A DNA stretch of 13,067 bases from JAZQQB01 sp045628865 (GTDB lineage: Bacteria; Bacillota; Clostridia; Lachnospirales; Lachnospiraceae): the NCBI GenBank assembly GCA_045628865.1, contig JAZQQB010000068.1, forward strand, positions 1-13,067. Direction: 5' to 3'. A program made the translations under genes and the position numbers. Within the stretch, counting starts at the first letter, position 1, and every line of letters begins with the position of its first letter. Under the pieces are notes generated by a model, which was given only the letters and a program-made list of their open reading frames with translations, was not told the DNA's origin and did not search any database. Of this stretch, positions 5,974 through 13,067 are shown in pieces.

Positions 5974-7815
5974 TTGAATTTATTAAATTTAGAACATATT
6001 ACAAAATCTTTTACGGACCATAAATTGTTTGATGATGCCGACTTTTCTCTTCAGGAAGGAGAGAAGGTCGGTATTATTGGGATTAATGGGACTGGTAAAT
6101 CAACCTTATTGAAAATGATTGCAGGAATTGTAGAACCTGATGATGGTATCATTACGAAGGCGAATCATGTATGTATTCGATTTTTGCCACAGGTACCTGT
6201 TTTTGAAAAGGGTGCTACCGTTTTAGAATGTATTTTAAAGGATAATATTACGGAAGAGAATAAATGGAGCATTGAAGCCGATGCAAAGGCTATGTGCAAT
6301 GAACTGGAGATTCCGGATGTCAATGAGGTGGTAGACCATTTATCTGGTGGACAAAGAAAAAGAATCGCATTAGCTGCTACATTGCTTTCTCCAGCCGAGA
6401 TACTGATTTTAGATGAGCCTACCAACCATTTGGATAGCCGTATGGCAGAGTGGTTAGAGGAATATTTAAAGAAGATGAAGCATGCATTGATCATGGTGAC
6501 ACATGATCGTTATTTTTTGGATAGCGTTTCCAATAGAATCGTTGAGATCGATAAAGGAAAAATTTACAGCTATCAGACCAACTATTCCGGCTTTTTACAG
6601 GAAAAAGCCCAGAGGGAAGAAATCGCCATTGCCTCAGAAAGAAAGCGTCAGAGTATTCTTCGCGTTGAGATTGAATGGATGATGCGTGGTGCAAGAGCAA
6701 GAAGCACCAAGCAGAAAGCTCATATTCAAAGATATGAAGAGTTGGCGGCTCAGGAAAAACCGAAATTTGATCAGACAGTGGAGATGAGTTCAGCCTCTAC
6801 CAGAATGGGTCATACTACCATTGAACTAGAGCATATTAGTAAAGCATATGGTGATAAGGTACTATGTAAGGATTTCAATTATACCTTTTTGCGAAATGAT
6901 CGTATCGGTTTTATTGGTGAGAACGGATGTGGAAAATCAACCTTAATGAAGATGATTCAGGGAATCGTGGAACCAGATGAGGGCAAGATTACCATCGGAC
7001 AGACCATAAAGATCGGTTATTATGCTCAGGAGATAGAAACAGATAAAGCGGCAGGTTTGGCTTTCATGGATCCTAAACTTCGTGTGATCGATTATATTCG
7101 CAATACAGCGGAATATGTGAATACAGAGGATGGACCATTAACAGCAAGTAAGATGCTTGAACGCTTTTTATTTCCATCTGAAAAGCAGTATACTTTGATT
7201 GAAAAGCTATCAGGTGGTGAGAAGCGACGTTTGAATCTTCTCCGTGTCTTGATGGAGGCTCCAAATGTTTTGATCCTGGATGAGCCTACGAATGATCTTG
7301 ATATTAGCACCCTTACTATTTTAGAGGACTATTTGGATCATTTTGATGGAATTGTGATTGCAGTGTCCCATGATAGATATTTCTTAGATCGAATTGTAAG
7401 AAGAATTTTTGCCTTTGAGGAAAATGGCAGGGTAGTTCAGTACGAAGGAAATTACACAGATTATCAAATTAGACGAAGTGAGATACTTGCAGAGAAGGAA
7501 GATGGTCAGAATAAAATAGCGGCCAAGAAACCTGCAGAAGTAGCGAATACTTCGAAAAGCTGGAAAGAAAACGCACCTAAGAAGTTGAAATTTACATTTG
7601 CAGAGCAAAGAGACTGGGACAACATCGAGGGTGAAATTGCTGATCTGGAAGAACAGATGGATGAGATTGATGTCGAAATGGGTAATTGTGTTAGCGATTT
7701 TGTGAAGCTGAATGAATTAACGCAGAAAAAGATAGAAATCGAAAATCGGATAGAAGAAAAAATGGATCGTTGGATGTATCTGACGGAGTTAAAGGAAAAA
7801 ATAGATAATCAATGA
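5974..7815 (+). CDS. uup: ABC-F ATPase, Uup/YfmR-like
   Basis: A 613-residue soluble protein with two ABC domains and no membrane segments. Domain 1 has Walker A GINGTGKST 36-44, signature LSGGQ 123-127 and Walker B ILILDEP 143-149. Domain 2 has GENGCGKST 315-323, LSGGE 412-416 and VLILDEP 432-438. The linker with WMMRGARARSTKQKA and the charged coiled-coil tail (about 543-610) fit the Uup/YfmR branch. Members act on ribosomes, and E. coli Uup also binds branched DNA through that tail. I chose TTG 5974 because GGAAAGG (5961-5967) sits 6 bases upstream. The in-frame TTG at 5959 would overlap this ribosome binding site and add five residues. The gene is downstream of the kinase and overlaps recQ by 4 bases (ATGA), suggesting translational coupling. 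Confidence 0.88.
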   Translation: MNLLNLEHITKSFTDHKLFDDADFSLQEGEKVGIIGINGTGKSTLLKMIAGIVEPDDGIITKANHVCIRFLPQVPVFEKGATVLECILKDNITEENKWSIEADAKAMCNELEIPDVNEVVDHLSGGQRKRIALAATLLSPAEILILDEPTNHLDSRMAEWLEEYLKKMKHALIMVTHDRYFLDSVSNRIVEIDKGKIYSYQTNYSGFLQEKAQREEIAIASERKRQSILRVEIEWMMRGARARSTKQKAHIQRYEELAAQEKPKFDQTVEMSSASTRMGHTTIELEHISKAYGDKVLCKDFNYTFLRNDRIGFIGENGCGKSTLMKMIQGIVEPDEGKITIGQTIKIGYYAQEIETDKAAGLAFMDPKLRVIDYIRNTAEYVNTEDGPLTASKMLERFLFPSEKQYTLIEKLSGGEKRRLNLLRVLMEAPNVLILDEPTNDLDISTLTILEDYLDHFDGIVIAVSHDRYFLDRIVRRIFAFEENGRVVQYEGNYTDYQIRRSEILAEKEDGQNKIAAKKPAEVANTSKSWKENAPKKLKFTFAEQRDWDNIEGEIADLEEQMDEIDVEMGNCVSDFVKLNELTQKKIEIENRIEEKMDRWMYLTELKEKIDNQ

Positions 7816-9485
7816 GGATAGAGAGAGAGAATCTAATTGAAACAGCAGAGGATATTTTAAAAAAATATTTTGGTTATGAATCATTTCGACCAGGGCAGAA
7901 AGCTCTGGTCGATGAACTTTTAGAAGGAAATGATGTATTTGGTATCATGCCAACCGGGGCAGGAAAGTCCATTTGTTACCAGGTTCCAGCCCTTATGTTT
8001 AAGGGAATCACATTGGTGGTTTCTCCGTTGATCTCCTTGATGAAGGATCAGGTGTCCGCCTTAAATCAGGCAGGTATTCATGCAGCATATTTAAATAGCT
8101 CATTGACAAAAAGGCAGTATGAGCTTGCGCTTTTTTATGCATCCCAGGGACGCTATAAGATCATATACGTGGCACCAGAAAGACTTTTGACCAGTAGCTT
8201 TTTACAATTTGCTATGCATGCAGATATTCCATTTGTCAGCATTGATGAAGCACATTGTGTATCTCAGTGGGGACAGGATTTTAGACCAGGTTATCTACAG
8301 ATTAAAGAGTTTATTGAGAGGCTTCCAAAAAGACCTGTAGTAGGAGCTTTTACAGCGACTGCGACAGCTGTTGTAAGAAAAGATGTACAGGAGTTATTAA
8401 CACTGAAAGATCCTAAGGTTGTGGTAACAGGTTTTGACAGACCCAATCTTAGATTTGTAGTAAGACGTCCGAAAGAAAAGATGGTGGATCTGATCCGCTA
8501 TCTCGAAAAACACGAGGGAGAAAGTGGAGTTGTTTACTGTATCTCCCGAAAACTTGTGGAAGAAATCAGCGAAAAATTGGAGAAGCGTGGGTATTCAGTT
8601 ACAAAATACCATGCAGGTCTGCCAGATGAAGTACGTCATGCAAATCAGGATGATTTTATTTATGACAGGGCTAAGATTATGGTTGCTACCAATGCCTTTG
8701 GTATGGGAATTGATAAATCGGATGTACGTTTTGTTATTCATTATAATATGCCGAAAAATATGGAAAGCTATTACCAGGAGGCTGGACGAGCAGGCAGAGA
8801 TGGGGATGAAGCAGAGTGTATTCTTCTATATAGTCCTTCGGATATGTATACCAACCAGTTTTTTATTGATCAGAATGAAAATGAGTCTCTGACAGCAGAT
8901 GAGTTAGAGGAAATCAGGGAACGGGATAAGGAGCGCTTGCAGAAAATGCGAAGCTATTGCTTTACGAAGAAATGTCTTCGTCAGTATATGCTCCAGTATT
9001 TTGGTGAAAAAAGTGAGGGCAGATGTGATAATTGTTCTGTCTGTGAAAATCAGGGAGCTTTCGAGGAACAGAATGCTTATTATGAATCTGAGAGGCGTGA
9101 ATACCGTGGTAATTCGTCTTATGGTTCTTATGGAAAAAGAGGCAAAATGTACGGAAATGATTGGTCAGATGATTATGAGAGAAGTGACTGGGATAGGGAT
9201 CTGTCCCTTACTTTTTCTAAGAAAAAGCAAAATGATGATCTTCCGGCAGCATCTCAGGAACTGTTCTTAGAGTTAAAACAGCTGCGTAATGAAATTGCAA
9301 AGTCTATGAATGTGCCTCCGTATATTGTTTTTTTGGATAAGACACTTCGTCAGATGGCCATCAAAATGCCTTCTAATGAAAAGGAGTTTCTTGCAATATA
9401 TGGTGTCGCTGAGTCTAAATGTAATCTGTATGGGCGCAAGTTTTTAAATGCAATTTCTGAGTATAGGGACAGGTCGGGAATGTAG
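7812..9485 (+). CDS. recQ: RecQ-family ATP-dependent DNA helicase lacking the winged-helix domain
   Basis: A 557-residue 3'-5' DNA helicase for recombination and repair. The helicase core (about 10-345) has RPGQ 26-29, Walker A MPTGAGKS 46-53, DEAH 145-148, TATAT 181-185 and motif VI QEAGRAGRD 322-330. A zinc-binding module follows, with Cys383, 388, 405 and 408. The HRDC domain is at about 481-551. Between zinc module and HRDC, where RecQ normally has a winged helix of about 110 residues, there are only about 70 residues of low-complexity Tyr/Arg/Gly/Ser/Asp/Asn sequence (412-480). The start ATG lies inside the stop of the upstream ABC-F gene, with a distant AAAGGA (7792-7797). Translation is probably coupled. 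Confidence 0.92.
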   Translation: MRIERENLIETAEDILKKYFGYESFRPGQKALVDELLEGNDVFGIMPTGAGKSICYQVPALMFKGITLVVSPLISLMKDQVSALNQAGIHAAYLNSSLTKRQYELALFYASQGRYKIIYVAPERLLTSSFLQFAMHADIPFVSIDEAHCVSQWGQDFRPGYLQIKEFIERLPKRPVVGAFTATATAVVRKDVQELLTLKDPKVVVTGFDRPNLRFVVRRPKEKMVDLIRYLEKHEGESGVVYCISRKLVEEISEKLEKRGYSVTKYHAGLPDEVRHANQDDFIYDRAKIMVATNAFGMGIDKSDVRFVIHYNMPKNMESYYQEAGRAGRDGDEAECILLYSPSDMYTNQFFIDQNENESLTADELEEIRERDKERLQKMRSYCFTKKCLRQYMLQYFGEKSEGRCDNCSVCENQGAFEEQNAYYESERREYRGNSSYGSYGKRGKMYGNDWSDDYERSDWDRDLSLTFSKKKQNDDLPAASQELFLELKQLRNEIAKSMNVPPYIVFLDKTLRQMAIKMPSNEKEFLAIYGVAESKCNLYGRKFLNAISEYRDRSGM

Positions 9486-9496
9486 GTTATCGTGCC

Positions 9497-9525
9497 TTGA
9501 CTTATGTAAATAATCATTGTATGAT
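9497..9525 (+). promoter_or_regulatory. Promoter for the zinc-ribbon membrane protein gene
   Basis: TTGACT (9497-9502) and TATGAT (9520-9525) are separated by exactly 17 bases, 12 bases after the recQ stop. This is the best sigma-A-like promoter in the right half and starts a new transcription unit with a leader of about 75 bases. Confidence 0.75.
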
Positions 9526-9545
9526 GAAAAAGTAGTATTGTTGTT

Positions 9546-9586
9546 CTGGGAAACCAGCTTTTGAAATCAGATAGGGGTTCTGATTT
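9546..9586 (+). promoter_or_regulatory. Leader with two small hairpins
   Basis: Within the predicted leader a 4-bp stem carries a GAAA tetraloop (9546-9557). It is followed by a 7-bp stem (9564-9570 with 9580-9586) around a nine-base loop and ending in a T run. The ribosome binding site follows at 9596-9603. This could be a weak attenuator; the structures are small and could also be chance. Confidence 0.35.
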
Positions 9587-9609
9587 TGTGAAAATGGGGA
9601 GAGTTGTAT

Positions 9610-9975
9610 ATGAAGAAGGCGTTCATGGGATTCGAGGAAGCGCATACCATGTTATTATGTTTGCTGTACCTTCCAGTTCCTGAATTTGTTGTATTGATGA
9701 TTTTTCAACAAGTGCCGGTGGTAAGACATATCATTGCTACATTGATGGTAGTGGAGATTGTAGGAATCTTTTTCGTTTATTTGATGTGGCACAGATGTCC
9801 GGAATGTAGAAAGCATATTTCACAGTTACATGTGCATAAGGATTGCAGATGTCATTTGTGCGGAAGTGTTCTGCTTTGCCGGGAAGAAATCATGTCTGGC
9901 CTTCCAAAGGAATTTGTAATAGATTCTTTTGAGAAGATTGATGAAGGGCTTAAAGAAGGCGTTACACAGAATTAA
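9610..9975 (+). CDS. Membrane-anchored zinc-ribbon protein, function unknown
   Basis: A 121-residue protein not assigned to a named family. Two hydrophobic segments (about 14-32 and 40-60) are followed at once by a cysteine cluster, CPEC at 63-66 and CRCHLC at 79-84. The pairs C63/C66 and C81/C84 would form a zinc ribbon knuckle pair, and His68, His74 and His76 lie between them. The last 40 residues are charged and probably helical. With the second helix ending right before the ribbon, the ribbon most likely lies in the cytoplasm if the topology is a hairpin. The start is ATG 9610 with GGGGAGAG upstream; the in-frame TTG at 9604 directly follows the ribosome binding site and is too close to it. 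The gene has its own promoter and terminator, so it appears monocistronic. Confidence 0.75.
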   Translation: MKKAFMGFEEAHTMLLCLLYLPVPEFVVLMIFQQVPVVRHIIATLMVVEIVGIFFVYLMWHRCPECRKHISQLHVHKDCRCHLCGSVLLCREEIMSGLPKEFVIDSFEKIDEGLKEGVTQN

Positions 9976-9980
9976 CATTT

Positions 9981-10009
9981 TAGCTCATGCTTTGCATGAG
10001 CTATCTTTA
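9981..10009 (+). terminator. Intrinsic terminator after the zinc-ribbon gene
   Basis: A 9-bp stem (9981-9989 with 9995-10003) has a five-base loop, or a 10-bp stem with a TTT loop. It is followed by TCTTTAT and begins 5 bases after the stop codon. Confidence 0.75.
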
Positions 10010-10020
10010 TGTGGTACAGA
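9992..10020 (+). promoter_or_regulatory. Possible weak promoter for the 10051 gene pair
   Basis: TTGCAT (9992-9997) and TACAGA (10015-10020) are 17 bases apart. The -35 box lies inside the terminator hairpin, so terminator and promoter would overlap. The match to consensus is modest. Confidence 0.3.
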
Positions 10021-10050
10021 AATTCATAAAGAAACAGGGAGAATGTAAGT

Positions 10051-10707
10051 TTGACAGAGTATAATCATTGGGCCATCATGGTTCGAGAATTGATTGGTGT
10101 GAAACACCTAGAGACAAAAACTGTAGGCTTTGCGTTTGCACAGCTTCTTTTTTCGTTGGGTGCTTGGGTACTGTACTATTTTTATATGAAGAGTATCATA
10201 ACAAGAAAACGCCTAGATAAGAAAGAAAGAAAAAGGAAGCATCCAGTGGTATTGGGAATGCTGTATTATGCTATTTTTGTTGGCGTGATCAGTTTCTATT
10301 TTGGTGTGTTTTATCAGGTTTGCGCCTATAAAAAGGGATATGAGATGTTGTGGTTTGACTGGTATTTACGTTTTGTTTTGACAGGTTTTGTGCTGACTTT
10401 TTTAGGTGTTTATATTAGTATCTTGAATAGGTCAAAAAAGGGCATTTTAAGCATTATTTTTGGGATTTTTCTGCTATGCCTGTTGCCATATGCCATCACA
10501 GATTCTTTGCTTAGTACAGGAAAAATGGTCCCATATTGGGTAAGAAAATTGACGAATGTGATTTCTTATGTATCATTGCCTGGCAACTGCGCTTATACAA
10601 GACCACTTTCAAAGGATAAAATCATATGCTATATGTTACTTGGGGTGGTAATTGTATGCGCCATTGTGATAAAATGGAAACAACAAACCGTGAAAGAAGA
10701 GGAATGA
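10051..10707 (+). CDS. Five-helix integral membrane protein, function unknown
   Basis: A 218-residue membrane protein of no family I recognise. Hydrophobic segments lie near 24-46, 66-91, 106-125, 130-150 and 190-208. A strongly basic loop (TRKRLDKKERKRKHP, residues 51-65) follows the first helix and should be cytoplasmic by the positive-inside rule. No catalytic or transport motif was seen. The start is TTG 10051, with AGGGAGA (10036-10042) 8 bases upstream; there is no nearby ATG that would keep the first helix as well placed. The gene ends 3 bases before the next start, so the two form a pair. Confidence 0.7.
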   Translation: MTEYNHWAIMVRELIGVKHLETKTVGFAFAQLLFSLGAWVLYYFYMKSIITRKRLDKKERKRKHPVVLGMLYYAIFVGVISFYFGVFYQVCAYKKGYEMLWFDWYLRFVLTGFVLTFLGVYISILNRSKKGILSIIFGIFLLCLLPYAITDSLLSTGKMVPYWVRKLTNVISYVSLPGNCAYTRPLSKDKIICYMLLGVVIVCAIVIKWKQQTVKEEE

Positions 10708-10710
10708 TGT

Positions 10711-11205
10711 ATGGCTGAACTTACAGCATATGAACAGATTTTAGAGGAAAGACTGACTTATATCATTAGGGCACATGAGGCTTTGGCGGATGAAACTATG
10801 GATGCTGACCTTGTGGAGATTGGGGAGAGCTATGTGGCTGCATTGCTTCAGCAGGCGGGAATCAAGGAAGCTTCAGAAATTTTTGTGGCAGCAGTAACAG
10901 GTGGTATCGTGGGCGCAAGTCATTGGAGTGTGATTCGTGAGAACAAACAAACATTGATTTTGTATTTATGTGAGGCTGAGGTGACAGATGAAGCTTTGTC
11001 ATTGATGCAGGCAACAGATTTGAATTCGGATTCAGCAAAAAGATATCTGGTACTGATGAGTGATTTGATTACAGAGGCTGTTTCTTTGGTTGGAGAGTAT
11101 TGTAATCAGCCAGATGCAGTAGAGTTTATTTATGCAACATTGATGGCTCTTTTTAAATCTGGCGTTCATATTGGTGTGAATAAAAAATGCCTGATTGGCG
11201 AGTAA
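10711..11205 (+). CDS. Soluble, mostly helical protein of unknown function
   Basis: A 164-residue, acidic, alanine/leucine-rich protein that I cannot assign to a family. It looks largely alpha-helical, with one glycine-rich stretch (TGGIVGASHWS, residues 63-73) and no membrane helix or signal peptide. The start is ATG with AGAAGAGGA ending 7 bases upstream, inside the previous gene. Three bases separate it from the five-helix membrane protein, so a cytoplasmic partner of that protein is plausible but inferred from position only. Confidence 0.7.
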   Translation: MAELTAYEQILEERLTYIIRAHEALADETMDADLVEIGESYVAALLQQAGIKEASEIFVAAVTGGIVGASHWSVIRENKQTLILYLCEAEVTDEALSLMQATDLNSDSAKRYLVLMSDLITEAVSLVGEYCNQPDAVEFIYATLMALFKSGVHIGVNKKCLIGE

Positions 11206-11252
11206 TGAAAAAGCTCCATAGATGCGCACCGAGCAAGAGAGGCAGATGAAAA

Positions 11253-11310
11253 TGTCAGCTGAGCTGACACGTATTTCGCTTCAAGAACGCTGGAGGCGTT
11301 CTTGAAGCGA
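11253..11310. repeat. Two perfect inverted repeats between convergent genes
   Basis: The first hairpin has a 7-bp stem (11253-11259 with 11263-11269) and a TGA loop. The second has a perfect 15-bp stem (11276-11290 with 11296-11310) and a five-base loop. It ends 5 bases from the stop of the minus-strand ABC-F gene. Neither side has a proper T run, so a Rho-independent terminator of standard form is doubtful. The pair may still protect or end both convergent transcripts. Confidence 0.75.
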
Positions 11311-11315
11311 TGGAA

Positions 11316-12872
11316 TTAAATCAATTTGGTGCTCCATTCAGAACAATCCCAAACATTGGTTGCCAATCCATGATAGAAGTCTGGTTCATGGCATACCATG
11401 AGGATACTTCCTTTATATTCCTGTAATGCACGCTTCAATTCATCCTTAGCATCCACATCAAGGTGGTTGGTAGGCTCATCTAATACAAGAATATTACTTT
11501 CCTGATTTACCAGCTTACACAAACGAACCTTTGCCTGTTCACCACCGGATAATACACGAACAAGACTTTCGATGTGTTTTGTTGTAAGACCACATTTTGC
11601 CAGTGCTGAACGAATTTCGTATTGTGAATAAGAAGGGAAAGTGTTCCAAATCTCTTCTAAGCAGGTTGTTTGGATACTCTGATCCATTTCCTGTTCAAAG
11701 TAGCCAATGCTTAAGTATTCTCCAAGGGTAACTTTACCTTCTAATGGTTTGATCTGTCCTAAGATACTTTTTAACAGGGTTGTCTTACCAATACCGTTGG
11801 CACCTGTTAATACAAGCTTTTCACCTCGTTCCATGGCGATGGTAATAGGTTTTGATAATGGGGAATCATATCCAATAACAAGATCCTTACATTCAAAGAT
11901 ATAACGGCTTGGTGTACGAGCTTCCTTGAAGTGGAATTCTGGCTTTGGTTTTTCTTTCTCGAGTTCAATGACATCCATCTTATCTAGCTTTTTCTGACGG
12001 GACATAGCCATATTTCTTGTGGAAACTCTTGCTTTGTTACGAGCTACAAAATCCTTTAAGTCAGCGATTTCTTTCTGTTGTTTTGCATAAGCGGCCTCTA
12101 ACTGACTCTTCTTCATGGCATATACTTCCTGGAAGTTGTCATAGTCACCTACATAGCGGTTTAACTGCTGCTGATCCATGTGATAGATTAGGTTTACTAC
12201 ACTGTTGATAAAAGGAACATCATGAGAGATCAAAATAAAAGCATTCTCATAGTCATTCAAATATCTTTTCAGCCATTCAATATGTTCAACATCCAAATAG
12301 TTGGTTGGCTCGTCCAGTAATAAAATGTCTGGCTTTTCCAATAGTAATTTTGCAAGTAATACCTTGGTACGCTGTCCGCCTGAAAGTTCTGTAACATCAC
12401 GATCAAGTCCAAGATCCAATAAGCCAAGTGCTCTTGCAACTTCCTCCACCTTTGCATCAATCATATAGAAATCATGCATGGTAAGAAGATCCTGTAAGGT
12501 ACCAGCTTCTGCCATTAGGGCATCCATTTCAGACTCATCTACTTCAGCAAGCTTTCCATAGATTTCATTCATCTGTGTTTCCATATCATATAAAAAATCA
12601 AAAGCTTTGGTCAAGACGTCGCGAATTGTCATGCCAGCGGCGAGTGCTGTATGCTGATCTAAATATCCAACACGAACATTTTTAGACCATTCGATCTTAC
12701 CTTCGTCCGGCATCAGTTTACCTGTGATGATATTCATAAAAGTAGATTTACCTTCGCCATTAGCACCAATGAGACCAATATGTTCGCCCTTTAATAAACG
12801 GAAAGAAACATCATTAAAAATAGCTCTGTCACCAAAACCATGGGTTAAGTGTTCAACGTTTAATATACTCAT
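11316..12872 (-). CDS. ABC-F ATPase, YbiT/YkpA-like
   Basis: A 518-residue soluble protein with two ABC domains and no membrane segments. Domain 1 has Walker A GANGEGKST 36-44, LSGGQ 163-167 and ILLLDEP 183-189. Domain 2 has GANGIGKTT 357-365, LSGGE 441-445 and ILVLDEP 461-467. The helical linker (about 245-305), ending in TRNMAMSRQKKLDKM, and the length match the YbiT/YkpA branch of ribosome-associated ABC-F factors. There is no Uup-type C-terminal coiled coil. The second H-loop reads CHEPDFY, keeping His495 but departing from the usual SHDRxF. The start is ATG with AAAGGGA upstream. It is a different branch from the ABC-F at 5974, so it is not a recent duplicate. A resistance role cannot be excluded, but housekeeping is more likely. 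Confidence 0.88.
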   Translation of the reverse strand: MSILNVEHLTHGFGDRAIFNDVSFRLLKGEHIGLIGANGEGKSTFMNIITGKLMPDEGKIEWSKNVRVGYLDQHTALAAGMTIRDVLTKAFDFLYDMETQMNEIYGKLAEVDESEMDALMAEAGTLQDLLTMHDFYMIDAKVEEVARALGLLDLGLDRDVTELSGGQRTKVLLAKLLLEKPDILLLDEPTNYLDVEHIEWLKRYLNDYENAFILISHDVPFINSVVNLIYHMDQQQLNRYVGDYDNFQEVYAMKKSQLEAAYAKQQKEIADLKDFVARNKARVSTRNMAMSRQKKLDKMDVIELEKEKPKPEFHFKEARTPSRYIFECKDLVIGYDSPLSKPITIAMERGEKLVLTGANGIGKTTLLKSILGQIKPLEGKVTLGEYLSIGYFEQEMDQSIQTTCLEEIWNTFPSYSQYEIRSALAKCGLTTKHIESLVRVLSGGEQAKVRLCKLVNQESNILVLDEPTNHLDVDAKDELKRALQEYKGSILMVCHEPDFYHGLATNVWDCSEWSTKLI

Positions 12873-12919
12873 AATTATTCCCTTTCAAGTGTCATATCTG
12901 TTTGTAACAGCCGCGATTT

Positions 12920-12948
12920 ATCATATCATAGGAATGAAGCGAGGGCAA
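12920..12948 (-). promoter_or_regulatory. Promoter for the YbiT-like ABC-F gene
   Basis: On the minus strand TTGCCC (12948-12943) and TATGAT (12925-12920) are 17 bases apart, roughly 50 bases ahead of the ATG at 12872. Confidence 0.55.
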
Positions 12949-12974
12949 TGGATATTTTATTTGACAAAAAGAAA

Positions 12975-13002
12975 GCAAGCCACCGGGGTATCAGTGGCTT
13001 GC
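12975..13002 (+). terminator. Hairpin of the recurring element, copy B
   Basis: A perfect 9-bp stem (12975-12983 with 12994-13002) has a 10-base loop containing GGTA. It stands one base before the conserved tail at 13004, just as the hairpin at 219-246 stands before copy A. The two stem sequences differ. No T run follows and the flanking gene on the left reads away from it, so a terminator role is doubtful here. Confidence 0.4.
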
Positions 13003-13003
13003 G

Positions 13004-13067
13004 ATGAGGGGAGTATAAAATAAATAATATATAAGGGTTTGCAAATAGGAAAATGAAGGGTGTTTCC
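13004..13067 (+). other. Conserved AT-rich intergenic element, copy B (cut by window end)
   Basis: Nearly the same sequence and orientation as 251-312. It has the same GGGGAGTATAAA start, the TAAGGGTTTGCAAATAGGA block and the TGAAGGGTG loop block. GGAAA at 13048-13052 can pair with TTTCC at 13063-13067. The AT-rich spacer is a few bases longer than in copy A. The element is truncated by the window edge and presumably precedes a gene to the right. Confidence 0.6.

Noticed and set aside
10051..11205. Toxin-antitoxin pair
   Set aside because: The first protein is a 218-residue multi-helix membrane protein and the second a 164-residue protein without a DNA-binding motif; size and content do not fit known toxin-antitoxin types.
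5974..12872. The two ABC-F genes as a recent duplication or antibiotic resistance pair
   Set aside because: They belong to different branches (Uup-like with C-terminal coiled coil, YbiT-like without). Nothing in the sequence, such as an extended resistance-type linker or mobile flanks, specifically supports resistance.
12961..12990. Promoter starting with the perfect TTGACA at 12961
   Set aside because: At 16-19 bases spacing the sequence is G-rich (CGGGGTAT) inside the hairpin and has no acceptable -10 box.

Overview
The window looks like chromosomal DNA from a low-GC Clostridia species, most likely Lachnospiraceae. The grounds are AT-rich intergenic DNA, strong purine-rich ribosome binding sites, several TTG starts, sigma-A-like promoters, and a soluble-kinase / PP2C / FHA gene set of a type familiar from that family. 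The genus cannot be fixed from the sequence. There are no rRNA, tRNA, CRISPR or transposase genes, and no gene looks broken.

Layout. Positions 1-208 hold two tandem copies of a hairpin-rich intergenic repeat, followed by a terminator-like hairpin and a conserved AT-rich element of about 60 bases. That hairpin-plus-element arrangement recurs at the right edge (12975-13067). At 569-1564 a small two-helix membrane protein is followed by a PP2C phosphatase. A bidirectional terminator separates these from a minus-strand pair, an FHA-FHA-ABC ATPase (2516-4039) and an ABC-2 permease (1639-2481). Divergent from that pair is a soluble Ser/Thr kinase (4290-5888) whose tail is an 11-unit, 10-residue repeat. 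It is followed by an Uup-type ABC-F ATPase (5974-7815), which overlaps by 4 bases a RecQ helicase (7812-9485) that has lost its winged helix. A new promoter then serves a membrane-anchored zinc ribbon protein (9610-9975). A five-helix membrane protein (10051-10707) and a soluble helical protein (10711-11205) follow; both are of unknown function. A convergent YbiT-like ABC-F gene (11316-12872, minus) closes the window.

How the genes may work together. The segment 569-5888 contains writer (kinase), eraser (phosphatase), reader (tandem FHA) and effector (ABC exporter). The reader-effector pair has the domain order of mycobacterial Rv1747, but is split into ATPase and permease polypeptides. The ATPase also begins with a TEVFR motif resembling the phospho-threonine site of GarA/OdhI. 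My inference is a phosphorylation-gated exporter with unknown cargo. The Uup-RecQ translational coupling points to a second theme, handling of branched DNA. The noncoding DNA is also notable: a repeat made of C(GNA)G triloop hairpins, and a recurring hairpin-plus-conserved-tail element whose stem covaries between its two copies.
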